DNA of 36,788 nt from SIG440 sp045578305 (lineage in GTDB: Bacteria > Bacillota > Clostridia > Monoglobales > Monoglobaceae): positions 1 through 36,788 of the forward strand of contig JAZNKA010000002.1 of assembly GCA_045578305.1 (NCBI GenBank), written 5' to 3'. The notes under the pieces were generated by a model. It was not told where the DNA came from and searched no databases. It was given only the letters and a program-made list of their open reading frames with translations. Numbering within the stretch: position 1 is the stretch's first letter; each line of letters starts with the position of its first letter. The translations under genes and the position numbers were made by a program. Positions 7,551-14,811 of this stretch are shown here, piece after piece.

Positions 7551-8690
7551 TTAAAGGGCGGACAAGTCATAAATGCGGTCAAACATCCGTTCACGCTCCC
7601 AAAGCTCTTTTAAAGCAGGGTTGCCAAGCTTGTTTATTTGTGAAGTGTTTCGCACAAGCGCGAGTGTTGATTTTTTCTTTGCAGCAGAAATAAGTTTTTG
7701 ACCTTTTTCGCTTTCATCAAGAATTTTGATGTAAGAAGGCGGCGCGCTGCGGTCGGCATCTTTTATGCCAAGAAGCGCCGAAAGCAAAATTCTGCGCACT
7801 CGGCTGTGTGTATAACGCTTGGTTTTGATGCTGTCTGCAAGTTCGTCAAGATTTGATGCGGTTTCGGCTTTTGCTTTTATGCGGTTTTCAATCCCCTCGC
7901 CGACATCGGCGATTTTTGTAAGATTTTCGGCAGGGATTTTTACAAGCTCGCAAAGAATAGCTTTTTCCAAAGCTTTGAGTGAATGGATTTTTGCATCCTT
8001 AAAGATTTTGTACGCATCATCAGGGACAAACTGCGAGAAGTCTTGTCCGTTTAAAATAATATCCCGGACAAATGTTGCCGAGGCTATGTTGCCCTTTGGC
8101 AAAGTGCTGTCGTGGTCTGCACCCTTTCGCAAAACCGAAAAAGGTGCTATATTGCTTTTCGATGATATAAGAGCCTTAAGGTATTCGATTGCCAGAATGT
8201 TGTTGGGGGTTGAAAGCAGGTCTGCTGCAGAATCTCCCAGGACTTTGCTGACCGCTTTTGCACGCGCAAGGGGGAACGAAACGCCTTTTGCAAGATTTTC
8301 CTTGATGGCCTCAGAAAAGTCGTCCGGCTCATCAGCAAGGAGCTGTGCGATATTTTTTAAGGACTCAAGGTCTTCGCACTCGGTGCCAAAGGACAAAAAG
8401 TCCACAACACCAAGACTATTAAGGATCTTGATTGCTCCATCGGCAAAAAACTCAGCAGAAGCAAGCGAGTATGTGGCAGGGAGCTCGATGCAAAGGTCTG
8501 CACCGCAGGCAATTGCGGCTTTGGCCCGGAGCTTTTTATCAAAAAGTGCGACTTCGCCACGCTGGACAAAATTGCCGCTCATAACCAAAACCACTGCATC
8601 GACACCAAGGCTTTGCTTCGTTTCTTCAATATGAAATTTATGACCGTTGTGAAACGGATTATATTCGCAGATTATTGCGGCAGTTTTCAT
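7551..8690 (-). CDS. tmcAL: tRNA(Met) cytidine acetate ligase (TmcAL, YlbM family)
   Basis: Forms N4-acetylcytidine in the elongator tRNA-Met anticodon from acetate and ATP, the Firmicute route to this modification. The N-terminal nucleotidyltransferase motif EYNPFHNGH is at residues 9-17, followed by VLVMSGNFVQRGEVALFDK and the CIELPATYSLASAEFFADGA segment of the family. The length is 379 residues. The start is set at 8690 because GGGGAG lies 7 bases upstream; a longer frame has no ribosome site and contains AT-rich intergenic DNA. It is divergent from pta-ackA, which handle acetate, its co-substrate; whether that link matters is unknown. Confidence 0.92.
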   Translation of the reverse strand: MKTAAIICEYNPFHNGHKFHIEETKQSLGVDAVVLVMSGNFVQRGEVALFDKKLRAKAAIACGADLCIELPATYSLASAEFFADGAIKILNSLGVVDFLSFGTECEDLESLKNIAQLLADEPDDFSEAIKENLAKGVSFPLARAKAVSKVLGDSAADLLSTPNNILAIEYLKALISSKSNIAPFSVLRKGADHDSTLPKGNIASATFVRDIILNGQDFSQFVPDDAYKIFKDAKIHSLKALEKAILCELVKIPAENLTKIADVGEGIENRIKAKAETASNLDELADSIKTKRYTHSRVRRILLSALLGIKDADRSAPPSYIKILDESEKGQKLISAAKKKSTLALVRNTSQINKLGNPALKELWERERMFDRIYDLSAL

Positions 8691-8721
8691 AAAATAACTC
8701 CCCTGATTTCTTATATCCAAT

Positions 8722-8750
8722 ATTATATACAAATTTTCGGATAATTGGAA
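8722..8750 (-). promoter_or_regulatory. Possible promoter of tmcAL
   Basis: TATAAT on the minus strand (8722-8727), 31 bases before the tmcAL start. The -35 region (TTCCAA, 8745-8750) is poor. Confidence 0.35.
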
Positions 8751-8789
8751 GAGTTTTGTCCGAAAAAAATAAAAAATTGTTTTTAAACC

Positions 8790-8818
8790 TTGCATATCTC
8801 AAAAAATTGTTATATAAT
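8790..8818 (+). promoter_or_regulatory. Promoter of pta-ackA
   Basis: TTGCAT (8790-8795), a 17-base spacer and TATAAT (8813-8818). This leaves a leader of about 65 bases before the pta ATG. Confidence 0.8.
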
Positions 8819-8889
8819 AACATTTATAGCTTTGGGTGCGGTTTGTATTGCATCCCAAAAAAACAGAGAAATTTTTTTGGAGGCGTAAA

Positions 8890-9888
8890 ATGAGCAAGTT
8901 TTTGGACACAATAAAAGAAAGAGCGCGCGCGGACAAGAAGACAATTGTCCTTCCCGAATCGATGGATGCGAGAACCTTTGAGGCGGCAGAGAAAATTCTT
9001 AAAGAGGATATTGCCAACCTTATTATCATAGGCACTCCCGAAGAAATCGAAAAGTACGGCAAAGGCTTTGATATAAGCGGTGCGACCATTATCGATCCAT
9101 ATACATACGAAAAAACAGAAGAATATCTTAACCTTTTTGTAGAACTCAGAAAGGCAAAGGGTCTTACATACGAAGAAGCAAAAGCGACTGCCCTTGGCGA
9201 TTATATGTATTATGCTTGTCTTATGGTAAAGGCAGGCGACGCTGACGGCGTTGTTTCAGGTGCTTGCCATTCGACGGCAAACACACTTCGTCCAAGTCTT
9301 CAAATTATAAAGACCAAGCCTGGTGTAAAGCTTGTTTCGGCATTCTTCCTTATGGTTGTTCCCGATTGCGAGTTTGGCTCAAACGGTACATTTATTTTTG
9401 CAGACAGCGGTCTTGAGCAAAACCCCGACCCCGAAAAATTGGCGGCTATTGCTGCTTGCTCGGCAGAATCTTTTGAGCTTCTTGTTCAGGAAGAAGCAAT
9501 CGTTGCTATGCTTTCGCACTCTACAAAGGGCAGTGCAAAGCACGCAGATGTTGACAAGGTTGTTGAAGCAACACGCATTTGCAAAGAGAATAATCCAAAC
9601 CTCAAAGTTGACGGCGAGCTTCAGCTTGATGCGGCAATTGTTCCGTCTGTGGGCGAGTCGAAGGCTCCGGGAAGTCCGGTTGCAGGTCATGCAAATGTTT
9701 TGGTATTCCCCGACCTTGATGCAGGAAACATCGGCTACAAGCTTGTTCAGCGTTTAGCAAAAGCCGAGGCTTATGGCCCAGTTACTCAGGGTATTGCAAT
9801 GCCAATCAATGACCTTTCGCGCGGGTGTAGTGCAGATGACATCGTGGGCGTTGTTGCAATCACGTGTGTTCAGGCACAGAAAAATTAG
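8890..9888 (+). CDS. pta: Phosphate acetyltransferase
   Basis: Converts acetyl-CoA and phosphate to acetyl phosphate, the first half of the ATP-yielding acetate branch. The 332-residue protein has the short single-domain Pta form. Visible motifs include IVLPESMDARTFEAA near the N-terminus, GDADGVVSGACHSTANTLRP in the middle and VFPDLDAGNIGYKLVQRL near the C-terminus. The start is fixed by TTGGAGG 8 bases before the ATG; a longer frame reaches into the promoter region. Codon use favours A/T-ending codons of highly expressed genes. ackA follows after 43 bases. Confidence 0.95.
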   Translation: MSKFLDTIKERARADKKTIVLPESMDARTFEAAEKILKEDIANLIIIGTPEEIEKYGKGFDISGATIIDPYTYEKTEEYLNLFVELRKAKGLTYEEAKATALGDYMYYACLMVKAGDADGVVSGACHSTANTLRPSLQIIKTKPGVKLVSAFFLMVVPDCEFGSNGTFIFADSGLEQNPDPEKLAAIAACSAESFELLVQEEAIVAMLSHSTKGSAKHADVDKVVEATRICKENNPNLKVDGELQLDAAIVPSVGESKAPGSPVAGHANVLVFPDLDAGNIGYKLVQRLAKAEAYGPVTQGIAMPINDLSRGCSADDIVGVVAITCVQAQKN

Positions 9889-9931
9889 TTTTTAATTATT
9901 ATATTATATATAGAAAGAAGATGAATTTGGT

Positions 9932-11131
9932 ATGAAAATTTTAGTTATCAATGCCGGAAGTTCGTCGCTTAAGTATCAGCTTATTGATATGGAGACCGAA
10001 CAAGTTCTTGCAAAGGGTCTTTGCGAAAGAATAGGCATCGATGGTTCAAAATTGAACCACACTCCCGATGGCGGAGAAAAAGTTGTCATCGAAAAGAATA
10101 TGAAAGACCACTCTGATGCAATCCGTATGGTTCTTGATGCTCTTACAAGCGAAGAACACGGCGTTATCAAGAGCATGGACGAGATTTCGGCTGTTGGACA
10201 CCGAGTTGTTCACGGCGGCGAGACTTTCAGCGGCTCGGTTATCATTGACGCGGATGTAAAGAAAGCTCTTGAAGACTGTATTCCGCTTGCGCCTCTTCAC
10301 AACCCTGCAAACCTTATCGGTATTGCAGCTTGCGAAGAAGCAATGCCCGGCGTTCCGCAGATTGGCGTTTTTGATACTGCTTTCCACCAGACAATGTCAA
10401 AGGAAGCTTATATGTATGCAGTTCCTTATGAATATTATGAAAAACACAAGGTAAGAAGATACGGCTTCCATGGTACTTCGCACAAATACGTATCACTCGA
10501 GGCTGCAAAAATGCTTGGCAAAAAGCCCGAAGAACTCAAGATGATTACCTGTCATATGGGCAACGGCTCAAGTATCACAGCTGTTGACGGCGGAAAGTCA
10601 GTTGATACATCAATGGGCTTTACTCCTCTTGCGGGTGTTGTTATGGGTACCAGATGCGGCGATATTGACCCGGCAATTGTAAAATTTGTTGCCGAGCAGG
10701 AAAATCTGAGCCTTGAAGAAGTTGACGCTGTTCTCAACAAAAAGTCGGGCGTTCAGGGCATTTCGGGCGTAAGCTCGGACTTCCGTGACCTCGAGGCGGC
10801 TCAGGCAGAGGGCAACGACCGTGCAGAGCTTGCACTTTCGATGTTTGTTGAAAGCGTAAGAAGATTTGTTGGCTCATATATGGTTAAGCTGGGCAAGGTT
10901 GATTCAATCATCTTTACCGCAGGTATCGGCGAAAACACACCCATTATGAGAGCGGCAATTTTGAGAAATCTTGAAAACTTCGGAATCAAGATTGATGACG
11001 AAAAGAACAAAAAGGCAATTCGTGGAGCACAGATGGATATTTCAACTGATGATTCCAAGGTTCGTGTTTTGGTTATCCCCACAAACGAAGAACTTATGAT
11101 TGCCAAGGAGACAATGGAACTTCTTAAATAA
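9932..11131 (+). CDS. ackA: Acetate kinase
   Basis: Converts acetyl phosphate and ADP to acetate and ATP. The 399-residue protein starts with the family motif KILVINAGSSSLKYQ. It also contains GHRVVHGGETF, FDTAFHQTM, YGFHGTSHKYV, the phosphate loop region HMGNGSSITAV, and FTAGIGENTP near the C-terminus. The ribosome site is AGAAAGAAG. With pta it forms the standard acetate pathway of a fermenting organism. Confidence 0.97.
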   Translation: MKILVINAGSSSLKYQLIDMETEQVLAKGLCERIGIDGSKLNHTPDGGEKVVIEKNMKDHSDAIRMVLDALTSEEHGVIKSMDEISAVGHRVVHGGETFSGSVIIDADVKKALEDCIPLAPLHNPANLIGIAACEEAMPGVPQIGVFDTAFHQTMSKEAYMYAVPYEYYEKHKVRRYGFHGTSHKYVSLEAAKMLGKKPEELKMITCHMGNGSSITAVDGGKSVDTSMGFTPLAGVVMGTRCGDIDPAIVKFVAEQENLSLEEVDAVLNKKSGVQGISGVSSDFRDLEAAQAEGNDRAELALSMFVESVRRFVGSYMVKLGKVDSIIFTAGIGENTPIMRAAILRNLENFGIKIDDEKNKKAIRGAQMDISTDDSKVRVLVIPTNEELMIAKETMELLK

Positions 11132-11143
11132 AAAAGCATAATC

Positions 11144-11196
11144 GGGACCGAAACAAGACGGCTGGCATTTGGCTTGTCGGGCGTTCGGTCTCGTTT
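11144..11196 (+). terminator. Hairpin between ackA and sigH
   Basis: GGGACCGAA (11144-11152) pairs with TTCGGTCTC (11184-11192), with an inner ACAAG/CTTGT stem and a short T-run (GTTTT). It starts 13 bases after the ackA stop and ends just before the sigH ribosome site. It may be a partial terminator, allowing limited read-through into sigH. Confidence 0.5.
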
Positions 11197-11219
11197 TGTA
11201 TTTGAAAGGAGGGCGCTTT

Positions 11220-11834
11220 TTGATTGAAGTAAAGTATGAAAATCTGTCTGACGAGAGACTGGCTGAGCTTTCGCTCGCAGGAGACGAGCTTGCGACTGAG
11301 TGTATTCTTTCAAGATACAAAAATCTGGTGCGCTCGAGGGCGAGGATGTATTTTTTGGCGGGAGCGGACAAGGATGATTTGATTCAGGAAGGAATGATTG
11401 GACTTTTTAAAGCGATACGGGATTATGACGGCGAAAAACGCTCATCGTTTCGCGGTTTTGCCGAGCTTTGCATAAAACGCCAGATTATCACCGCGATAAA
11501 GACTGCCACAAGGCAAAAACATTTGCCTCTAAACTCATATGTGTCACTCAGCAACCCAATGTACGAAAACGATTCCCAAGGACCCTTGGAGGATATTTTG
11601 CTGGGCGGACCCGACGCAGACCCCGAGCATTTGGTTATAAGCAAAGAAAATGCCGAGTTTTTAAATGACAAGATGAATAAAACATTAAGCGAACTTGAAA
11701 AATCGGTTTTGGCATTTTATCTGGAGGGTAAATCGTATCAGGAAATTGCAGAGCTTTTGGGAAAACCTGCAAAGGCAATTGACAATGCTTTGCAACGTGT
11801 GAAAAAGAAGATGGAAAGATTTGAAACTGTGTAA
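11220..11834 (+). CDS. sigH: RNA polymerase sigma factor, SigH-type (sigma-30)
   Basis: A sigma-70 family factor of 204 residues. Region 2 contains the segment YFLAGADKDDLIQEGMIGLF followed by KAIRDYDGEKRSSFRGFAEL and RQIITAIKTATRQKH, which is the hallmark of SigH, the stationary-phase and sporulation-entry factor. Region 4 is a helix-turn-helix at the C-terminus (YQEIAELLGKPAKAIDNALQ). The start codon is TTG at 11220, placed 7 bases after GGAGG. In Bacillus and many Clostridia sigH lies near rpmG-secE-nusG; here it follows ackA. A sporulation-capable or competence-capable ancestor is implied, but no sporulation genes are in the window. Confidence 0.9.
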   Translation: MIEVKYENLSDERLAELSLAGDELATECILSRYKNLVRSRARMYFLAGADKDDLIQEGMIGLFKAIRDYDGEKRSSFRGFAELCIKRQIITAIKTATRQKHLPLNSYVSLSNPMYENDSQGPLEDILLGGPDADPEHLVISKENAEFLNDKMNKTLSELEKSVLAFYLEGKSYQEIAELLGKPAKAIDNALQRVKKKMERFETV

Positions 11835-11908
11835 AAACAATAGAAAAGCTGACCCAAAAACGAATTAAAAAATGCTTGTCAATACTTTTTTTGGAAAAAT
11901 TTTTTGAG

Positions 11909-11950
11909 ATTATGTAAACCCCGAAATGATTTAAAATTGGTTTACATAAT
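11909..11950. repeat. Perfect 12-base inverted repeat next to DnaA boxes
   Basis: ATTATGTAAACC (11909-11920) and GGTTTACATAAT (11939-11950) are exact reverse complements separated by 18 bases. A third, nearly identical copy with one inserted base, GGTTTACAATAAT, lies at 12115-12127. This looks like an operator or origin-associated element. Confidence 0.6.
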
Positions 11951-11956
11951 ATGGTT

Positions 11957-12068
11957 TGTGGACAAAGAATGGCGTAATATAAGTTATTAACAGACTTATT
12001 CACATTATCCACAGGAACAACTCAATATTATAAAAAAACACGGTAAAAAACGGTCGAATTGTGGAAAA
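11957..12068. promoter_or_regulatory. Cluster of DnaA boxes in a 470-base non-coding region
   Basis: Two perfect boxes of the consensus TTATNCACA stand head to tail on the plus strand: TTATTCACA (11996-12004) and TTATCCACA (12005-12013). Two near-consensus boxes flank them on the minus strand: TTGTCCACA (11957-11965) and TTTTCCACA (12060-12068). The surrounding 11835-12306 is very AT-rich and shows no gene. It could be an origin, a DnaA titration site or a DnaA-controlled promoter region. No dnaA, dnaN or rpmH lies within the window. Confidence 0.6.
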
Positions 12069-12236
12069 AGCCGATTTTATCAGCTTGGCTTTGAAAAGTA
12101 AAAAAATGGATTTTGGTTTACAATAATATTTTTACAGATTGATTGACATAAACAATAGTCAAAGAGTAATTAAAGCAAGATTTTGTGTTTAAAAACAGAT
12201 AGATACTTATCAAAAAATACAAAATTTTAAAAACAC

Positions 12237-12265
12237 TTGCAATAGCAAACAAAATGGGGTATACT
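12237..12265 (+). promoter_or_regulatory. Promoter of the DUF1858 gene
   Basis: TTGCAA (12237-12242), a 17-base spacer and TATACT (12260-12265), with the ATG 41 bases later. Confidence 0.7.
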
Positions 12266-12306
12266 ATATTTGATTTAAGTCTAAAGGATAAAGGAGAGCT
12301 TTAAAA

Positions 12307-12519
12307 ATGGCAAAAGTTACTAAGGATACAATTATAATGGATGTCCTGCAGCTTGACCCGGGGACAGCACCGTTCTTTCTTGAAATAGGAATGCATTGTC
12401 TTGGTTGCCCTTCGGCAAGCGGCGAAAGCATCGAGCAGGCTTGCATGGTGCACGGAACAGATGCGGATGCTCTGGTTGAAAAAATCAATGCTTTTTTGGA
12501 ATCAAAGAATAACGCTTAA
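12307..12519 (+). CDS. DUF1858 domain protein (disulfide/redox-associated)
   Basis: A 70-residue protein matching the DUF1858 family, small domains often found alone in Clostridia or fused to redox proteins and sometimes described as associated with the hybrid cluster protein. The conserved core is PFFLEIGMHCLGCPSASGE at about residues 18-36, with the CxxC pair followed by a helical C-terminus. The function is inferred to be a redox disulfide or metal-cluster partner. The start is set by AAAGGAGAGC upstream. The gene has its own promoter and terminator, so it is a single-gene unit. Confidence 0.88.
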   Translation: MAKVTKDTIIMDVLQLDPGTAPFFLEIGMHCLGCPSASGESIEQACMVHGTDADALVEKINAFLESKNNA

Positions 12520-12527
12520 TGTTGACC

Positions 12528-12564
12528 AGTGCTGAAGCAGACCTCCTGCTTCGGCACTTTTGCT
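12528..12564 (+). terminator. Terminator of the DUF1858 gene
   Basis: AGTGCTGAAGCAG pairs with CTGCTTCGGCACT (one G-T pair) around a 5-base loop, followed by TTTGCTTTT. Confidence 0.85.
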
Positions 12565-12603
12565 TTTAAAAACAAATTTTTTTTCGAAAACCAAAAATTT
12601 TTG

Positions 12604-12632
12604 TTGACAAACACTTTTGTTTTGTGTATAAT
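12604..12632 (+). promoter_or_regulatory. Promoter of the tRNA-Val pair
   Basis: Consensus TTGACA (12604-12609), a 17-base spacer and consensus TATAAT (12627-12632). It lies 41 bases before the first tRNA-Val, and probably also serves yceD-rpmF. Confidence 0.85.
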
Positions 12633-12672
12633 AATTGCTGACGCTCTTGATGGAGTATAGGAATTTAAGTAT

Positions 12673-12748
12673 GGGCGCATAGCTCAGCTGGGAGAGCATC
12701 TGCCTTACAAGCAGAGGGTCATAGGTTCGAGCCCTATTGTGCCCACCA
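12673..12748 (+). tRNA. tRNA-Val (anticodon TAC), copy 1
   Basis: A complete 76-base cloverleaf with acceptor GGGCGCA / TGTGCCC, anticodon loop CTTACAA, T-loop GTTCGAG and encoded CCA. Confidence 0.97.
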
Positions 12749-12789
12749 TACTTTTTTCTGAGGCTGTTTTAAAGAAGCGGGATTTATGT

Positions 12790-12865
12790 GGGCGCATAGC
12801 TCAGCTGGGAGAGCATCTGCCTTACAAGCAGAGGGTCATAGGTTCGAGCCCTATTGTGCCCACCA
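12790..12865 (+). tRNA. tRNA-Val (anticodon TAC), copy 2
   Basis: Identical over 76 bases to the copy at 12673 and, over the visible 57 bases, to the partial gene at the window start. A 41-base spacer separates the tandem copies. yceD starts 25 bases downstream. Confidence 0.97.
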
Positions 12866-12889
12866 CATTTGTTTTTAAGGACTAAAAAG

Positions 12890-13390
12890 ATGATACTTGA
12901 TTTGACGCCTGTTGTTAATTTTGAAGGCAAAAAAATGGACCTTGAGACTTTGCTGGAATTTGAAAATGCAGAGGTCACGGGGCTTAAATTTTTGAAACCC
13001 GTAAAGCTTAAAGGCACGCTTTTGAACATAGGTGGAAGCCTTGAGCTTTCGGCTAAAGTCGAGGCGCTTCTTGAATTTGAATGTGACAGATGTTGCGAGG
13101 CTTTGAACGAAGAGTTTGAGGGTGAGTTTACCGAAATTCTTCGCAAAGAGGACAAAGACACCGAAGACAAAAATCCTGATGCAATTTATTATCAGGGAAA
13201 TTCACTTGACCTTGACGATATCGTTCTTAACAACATTATCCTGCAGCTTCCGTCAAAGCACTTGTGCAAAGAGGACTGCAAAGGTCTTTGCCCGACTTGC
13301 GGCAAAAATCTCAATTTTGGGAAGTGCGATTGCGAAAGCGCGCCGGCAGACCCCAGATTTGATGTTCTTGACGGTTTGCTTGGGAATTAA
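12890..13390 (+). CDS. yceD: YceD/DUF177 family protein
   Basis: A 166-residue member of DUF177, the family almost always encoded directly before rpmF and linked in other organisms to large ribosomal RNA accumulation. The FECDRCCEALNEEFEG segment carries a CxxC pair near residue 65. The C-terminus has a cysteine cluster (LCKEDCKGLCPTCGKNL and a later CDC) that looks like a zinc ribbon. The start at 12890 follows AAGGA; an upstream extension would begin inside tRNA-Val. The context with rpmF 67 bases downstream supports the call. Confidence 0.9.
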   Translation: MILDLTPVVNFEGKKMDLETLLEFENAEVTGLKFLKPVKLKGTLLNIGGSLELSAKVEALLEFECDRCCEALNEEFEGEFTEILRKEDKDTEDKNPDAIYYQGNSLDLDDIVLNNIILQLPSKHLCKEDCKGLCPTCGKNLNFGKCDCESAPADPRFDVLDGLLGN

Positions 13391-13457
13391 TTTTGTAGAT
13401 TATGCAAGGGCGTTTGCCTTTGTCAAATATATTTGATTGGAAAGAGGTGTAACTGAC

Positions 13458-13637
13458 ATGGCAGTTCCAAAGAGAAAGACTTCTAAAGCAAGAAGAGATA
13501 AAAGAAGAGCTAACTGGAAGCTCGTTATCCCGGGAATGGTAGCATGCCCCCAGTGTGGTGAATTTAAAATGCCTCACAGAGTTTGCAAAGCTTGCGGATA
13601 CTACAACGGAAAAGAAGTTGTAAAGGTTGAGAAATAG
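13458..13637 (+). CDS. rpmF: 50S ribosomal protein L32
   Basis: A 59-residue basic protein beginning MAVPKRKTSKARRDKRRA, the L32 signature. It retains a four-cysteine zinc ribbon (CPQCGEFK then CKACGYYNG). The start is chosen by the conserved MAVPK N-terminus and AAAGAGGTG upstream. It is the second gene of the yceD-rpmF pair. Confidence 0.97.
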   Translation: MAVPKRKTSKARRDKRRANWKLVIPGMVACPQCGEFKMPHRVCKACGYYNGKEVVKVEK

Positions 13638-13660
13638 AAGTTTTACAAAGATTTAAAGCT

Positions 13661-13696
13661 CGCATCGGACAGTATTTGTCAGATGCGGGTTTTTTT
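13661..13696 (+). terminator. Terminator of rpmF
   Basis: CGCATC-x-GACA pairs with TGTC-x-GATGCG around a short loop, followed by GGT7. Confidence 0.85.
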
Positions 13697-13723
13697 GTCC
13701 GTAAAAAAACTTTGCATAAAATG

Positions 13724-13755
13724 AGCCCCTTGCTGTTTTTGGCAATGGGCTTATT
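13724..13755. other. Second hairpin downstream of rpmF
   Basis: AGCCCCTTGC (13724-13733) pairs with GCAATGGGCT (13742-13751) with one mismatch, before a short T-rich stretch. It may be a back-up terminator. Confidence 0.4.
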
Positions 13756-13780
13756 GTTTAAAAAGTTTACAAAAAATATA

Positions 13781-13809
13781 TTGTCATAAGATTAAAAATA
13801 TGTTAAAAT
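13781..13809 (+). promoter_or_regulatory. Promoter of the DUF624 gene
   Basis: TTGTCA (13781-13786), a 17-base spacer and TAAAAT (13804-13809). A further TATAAT at 13818-13823 lacks a partner -35 box. Confidence 0.5.
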
Positions 13810-13867
13810 ATATGATGTATAATAATATTTGCGAGTGATTAAACTTTCAAAAAACTGGAGTGTTAAT

Positions 13868-14776
13868 ATGTTTGGATACAATTATGCAAGACCGGGCAAG
13901 GGCGTGAACAAACGCGACCCCAACCAGTCAAAAATTTCAATCTTTTTTGAGATTCTTTTCCGAAAGCTTGGGGATCTTTGCAAGGTAAATCTTATATATC
14001 TGATAGTGTCAATCCCGACATTTATAGTCACAATGATTTGCATGGGCGTTGTCTCGGGGAGAATTGTTAATGCAGTAATTCCGGCTATTGCCAAAATCCT
14101 TGAACTTCCGGTGGTTGATATGTCAAACCCCGAACTCTTGAATCTGGCAGTAAAGATAGATTTGATTATAAGAGTTTGCTTCGCATATTTGTTTACCATA
14201 TTCCTTGGACAGGGACCTGTGACCGCAGGATATACATACATTTTGCGAAACTATGGGCGTGAGGAGCATGCGTGGATGTTCAGCGATTGGTTTGAACATA
14301 CCAGGAAGAACTTTTTGCAGTCACTTTTGGTTTGGTTGATTGACCTTGTGGTTTTTTGCTTGTTTGTTATTGCAATCAGCGTATATATGCAGCTTGGTGG
14401 ATTCTTGGTATATCTTGCAGGTTTGCTTAGCGGAATCTTTTTGATTTATGTAATGATACATTTTTATGTATATCAACTGATGATTACATTCAAGAACTCG
14501 ATTAAGGATATTTTCAGAAATGCGTTTATTATGACAATGCAGAAAGCCCCCCGAAATGTGCTTTTGTTATTGATTCTTCTTGCGGTACATGTGGGAGTTC
14601 CTGTTCTGGGATTGCTTTTGGGCTGGGATGGCAAAAACTGGATTATATTTTTCGCTGCCGAAGTTCTTATACTGGCGGCGGTTTCGGGATTTACCACAAA
14701 CTTTTTTGTGTATCCGCAGCTTGAGAAATATATAAAGGCTGATAAAGAACAATCCGAAAATGAATCGGAAATATAA
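13868..14776 (+). CDS. DUF624 (YesL-like) membrane protein
   Basis: A 302-residue membrane protein with about six hydrophobic segments. The central segment GPVTAGYTYILRNYGREEHA followed by a soluble loop (FSDWFEHTRKNFLQSL) is the signature of DUF624/YesL proteins, which are often encoded near carbohydrate transport operons; their molecular role is unknown. The protein is longer than the typical 200-residue YesL owing to an extended N-terminus rich in glycine and proline and a charged C-terminal tail. The start at 13868 follows CTGGAG. The next gene begins 36 bases downstream on the same strand. Confidence 0.82.
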   Translation: MFGYNYARPGKGVNKRDPNQSKISIFFEILFRKLGDLCKVNLIYLIVSIPTFIVTMICMGVVSGRIVNAVIPAIAKILELPVVDMSNPELLNLAVKIDLIIRVCFAYLFTIFLGQGPVTAGYTYILRNYGREEHAWMFSDWFEHTRKNFLQSLLVWLIDLVVFCLFVIAISVYMQLGGFLVYLAGLLSGIFLIYVMIHFYVYQLMITFKNSIKDIFRNAFIMTMQKAPRNVLLLLILLAVHVGVPVLGLLLGWDGKNWIIFFAAEVLILAAVSGFTTNFFVYPQLEKYIKADKEQSENESEI

Positions 14777-14811
14777 ATATAGAAATTTATTTGTTGAAAG
14801 GAAGATGAAAA

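Noticed and set aside
11144..11219. Riboswitch before sigH
   Set aside because: Only a nested hairpin with a short T-run is visible; no known riboswitch core motif was recognised.
11835..12306. Proven origin of replication
   Set aside because: DnaA boxes alone do not prove an origin; no dnaA/dnaN/rpmH lies near, and gene strand bias switches at 8700, not here. Kept as a finding only.
12307..12519. Transposase or insertion sequence remnants anywhere in the window
   Set aside because: No DDE, tyrosine or serine recombinase motif was found in any frame; the repeats seen are short palindromes only.
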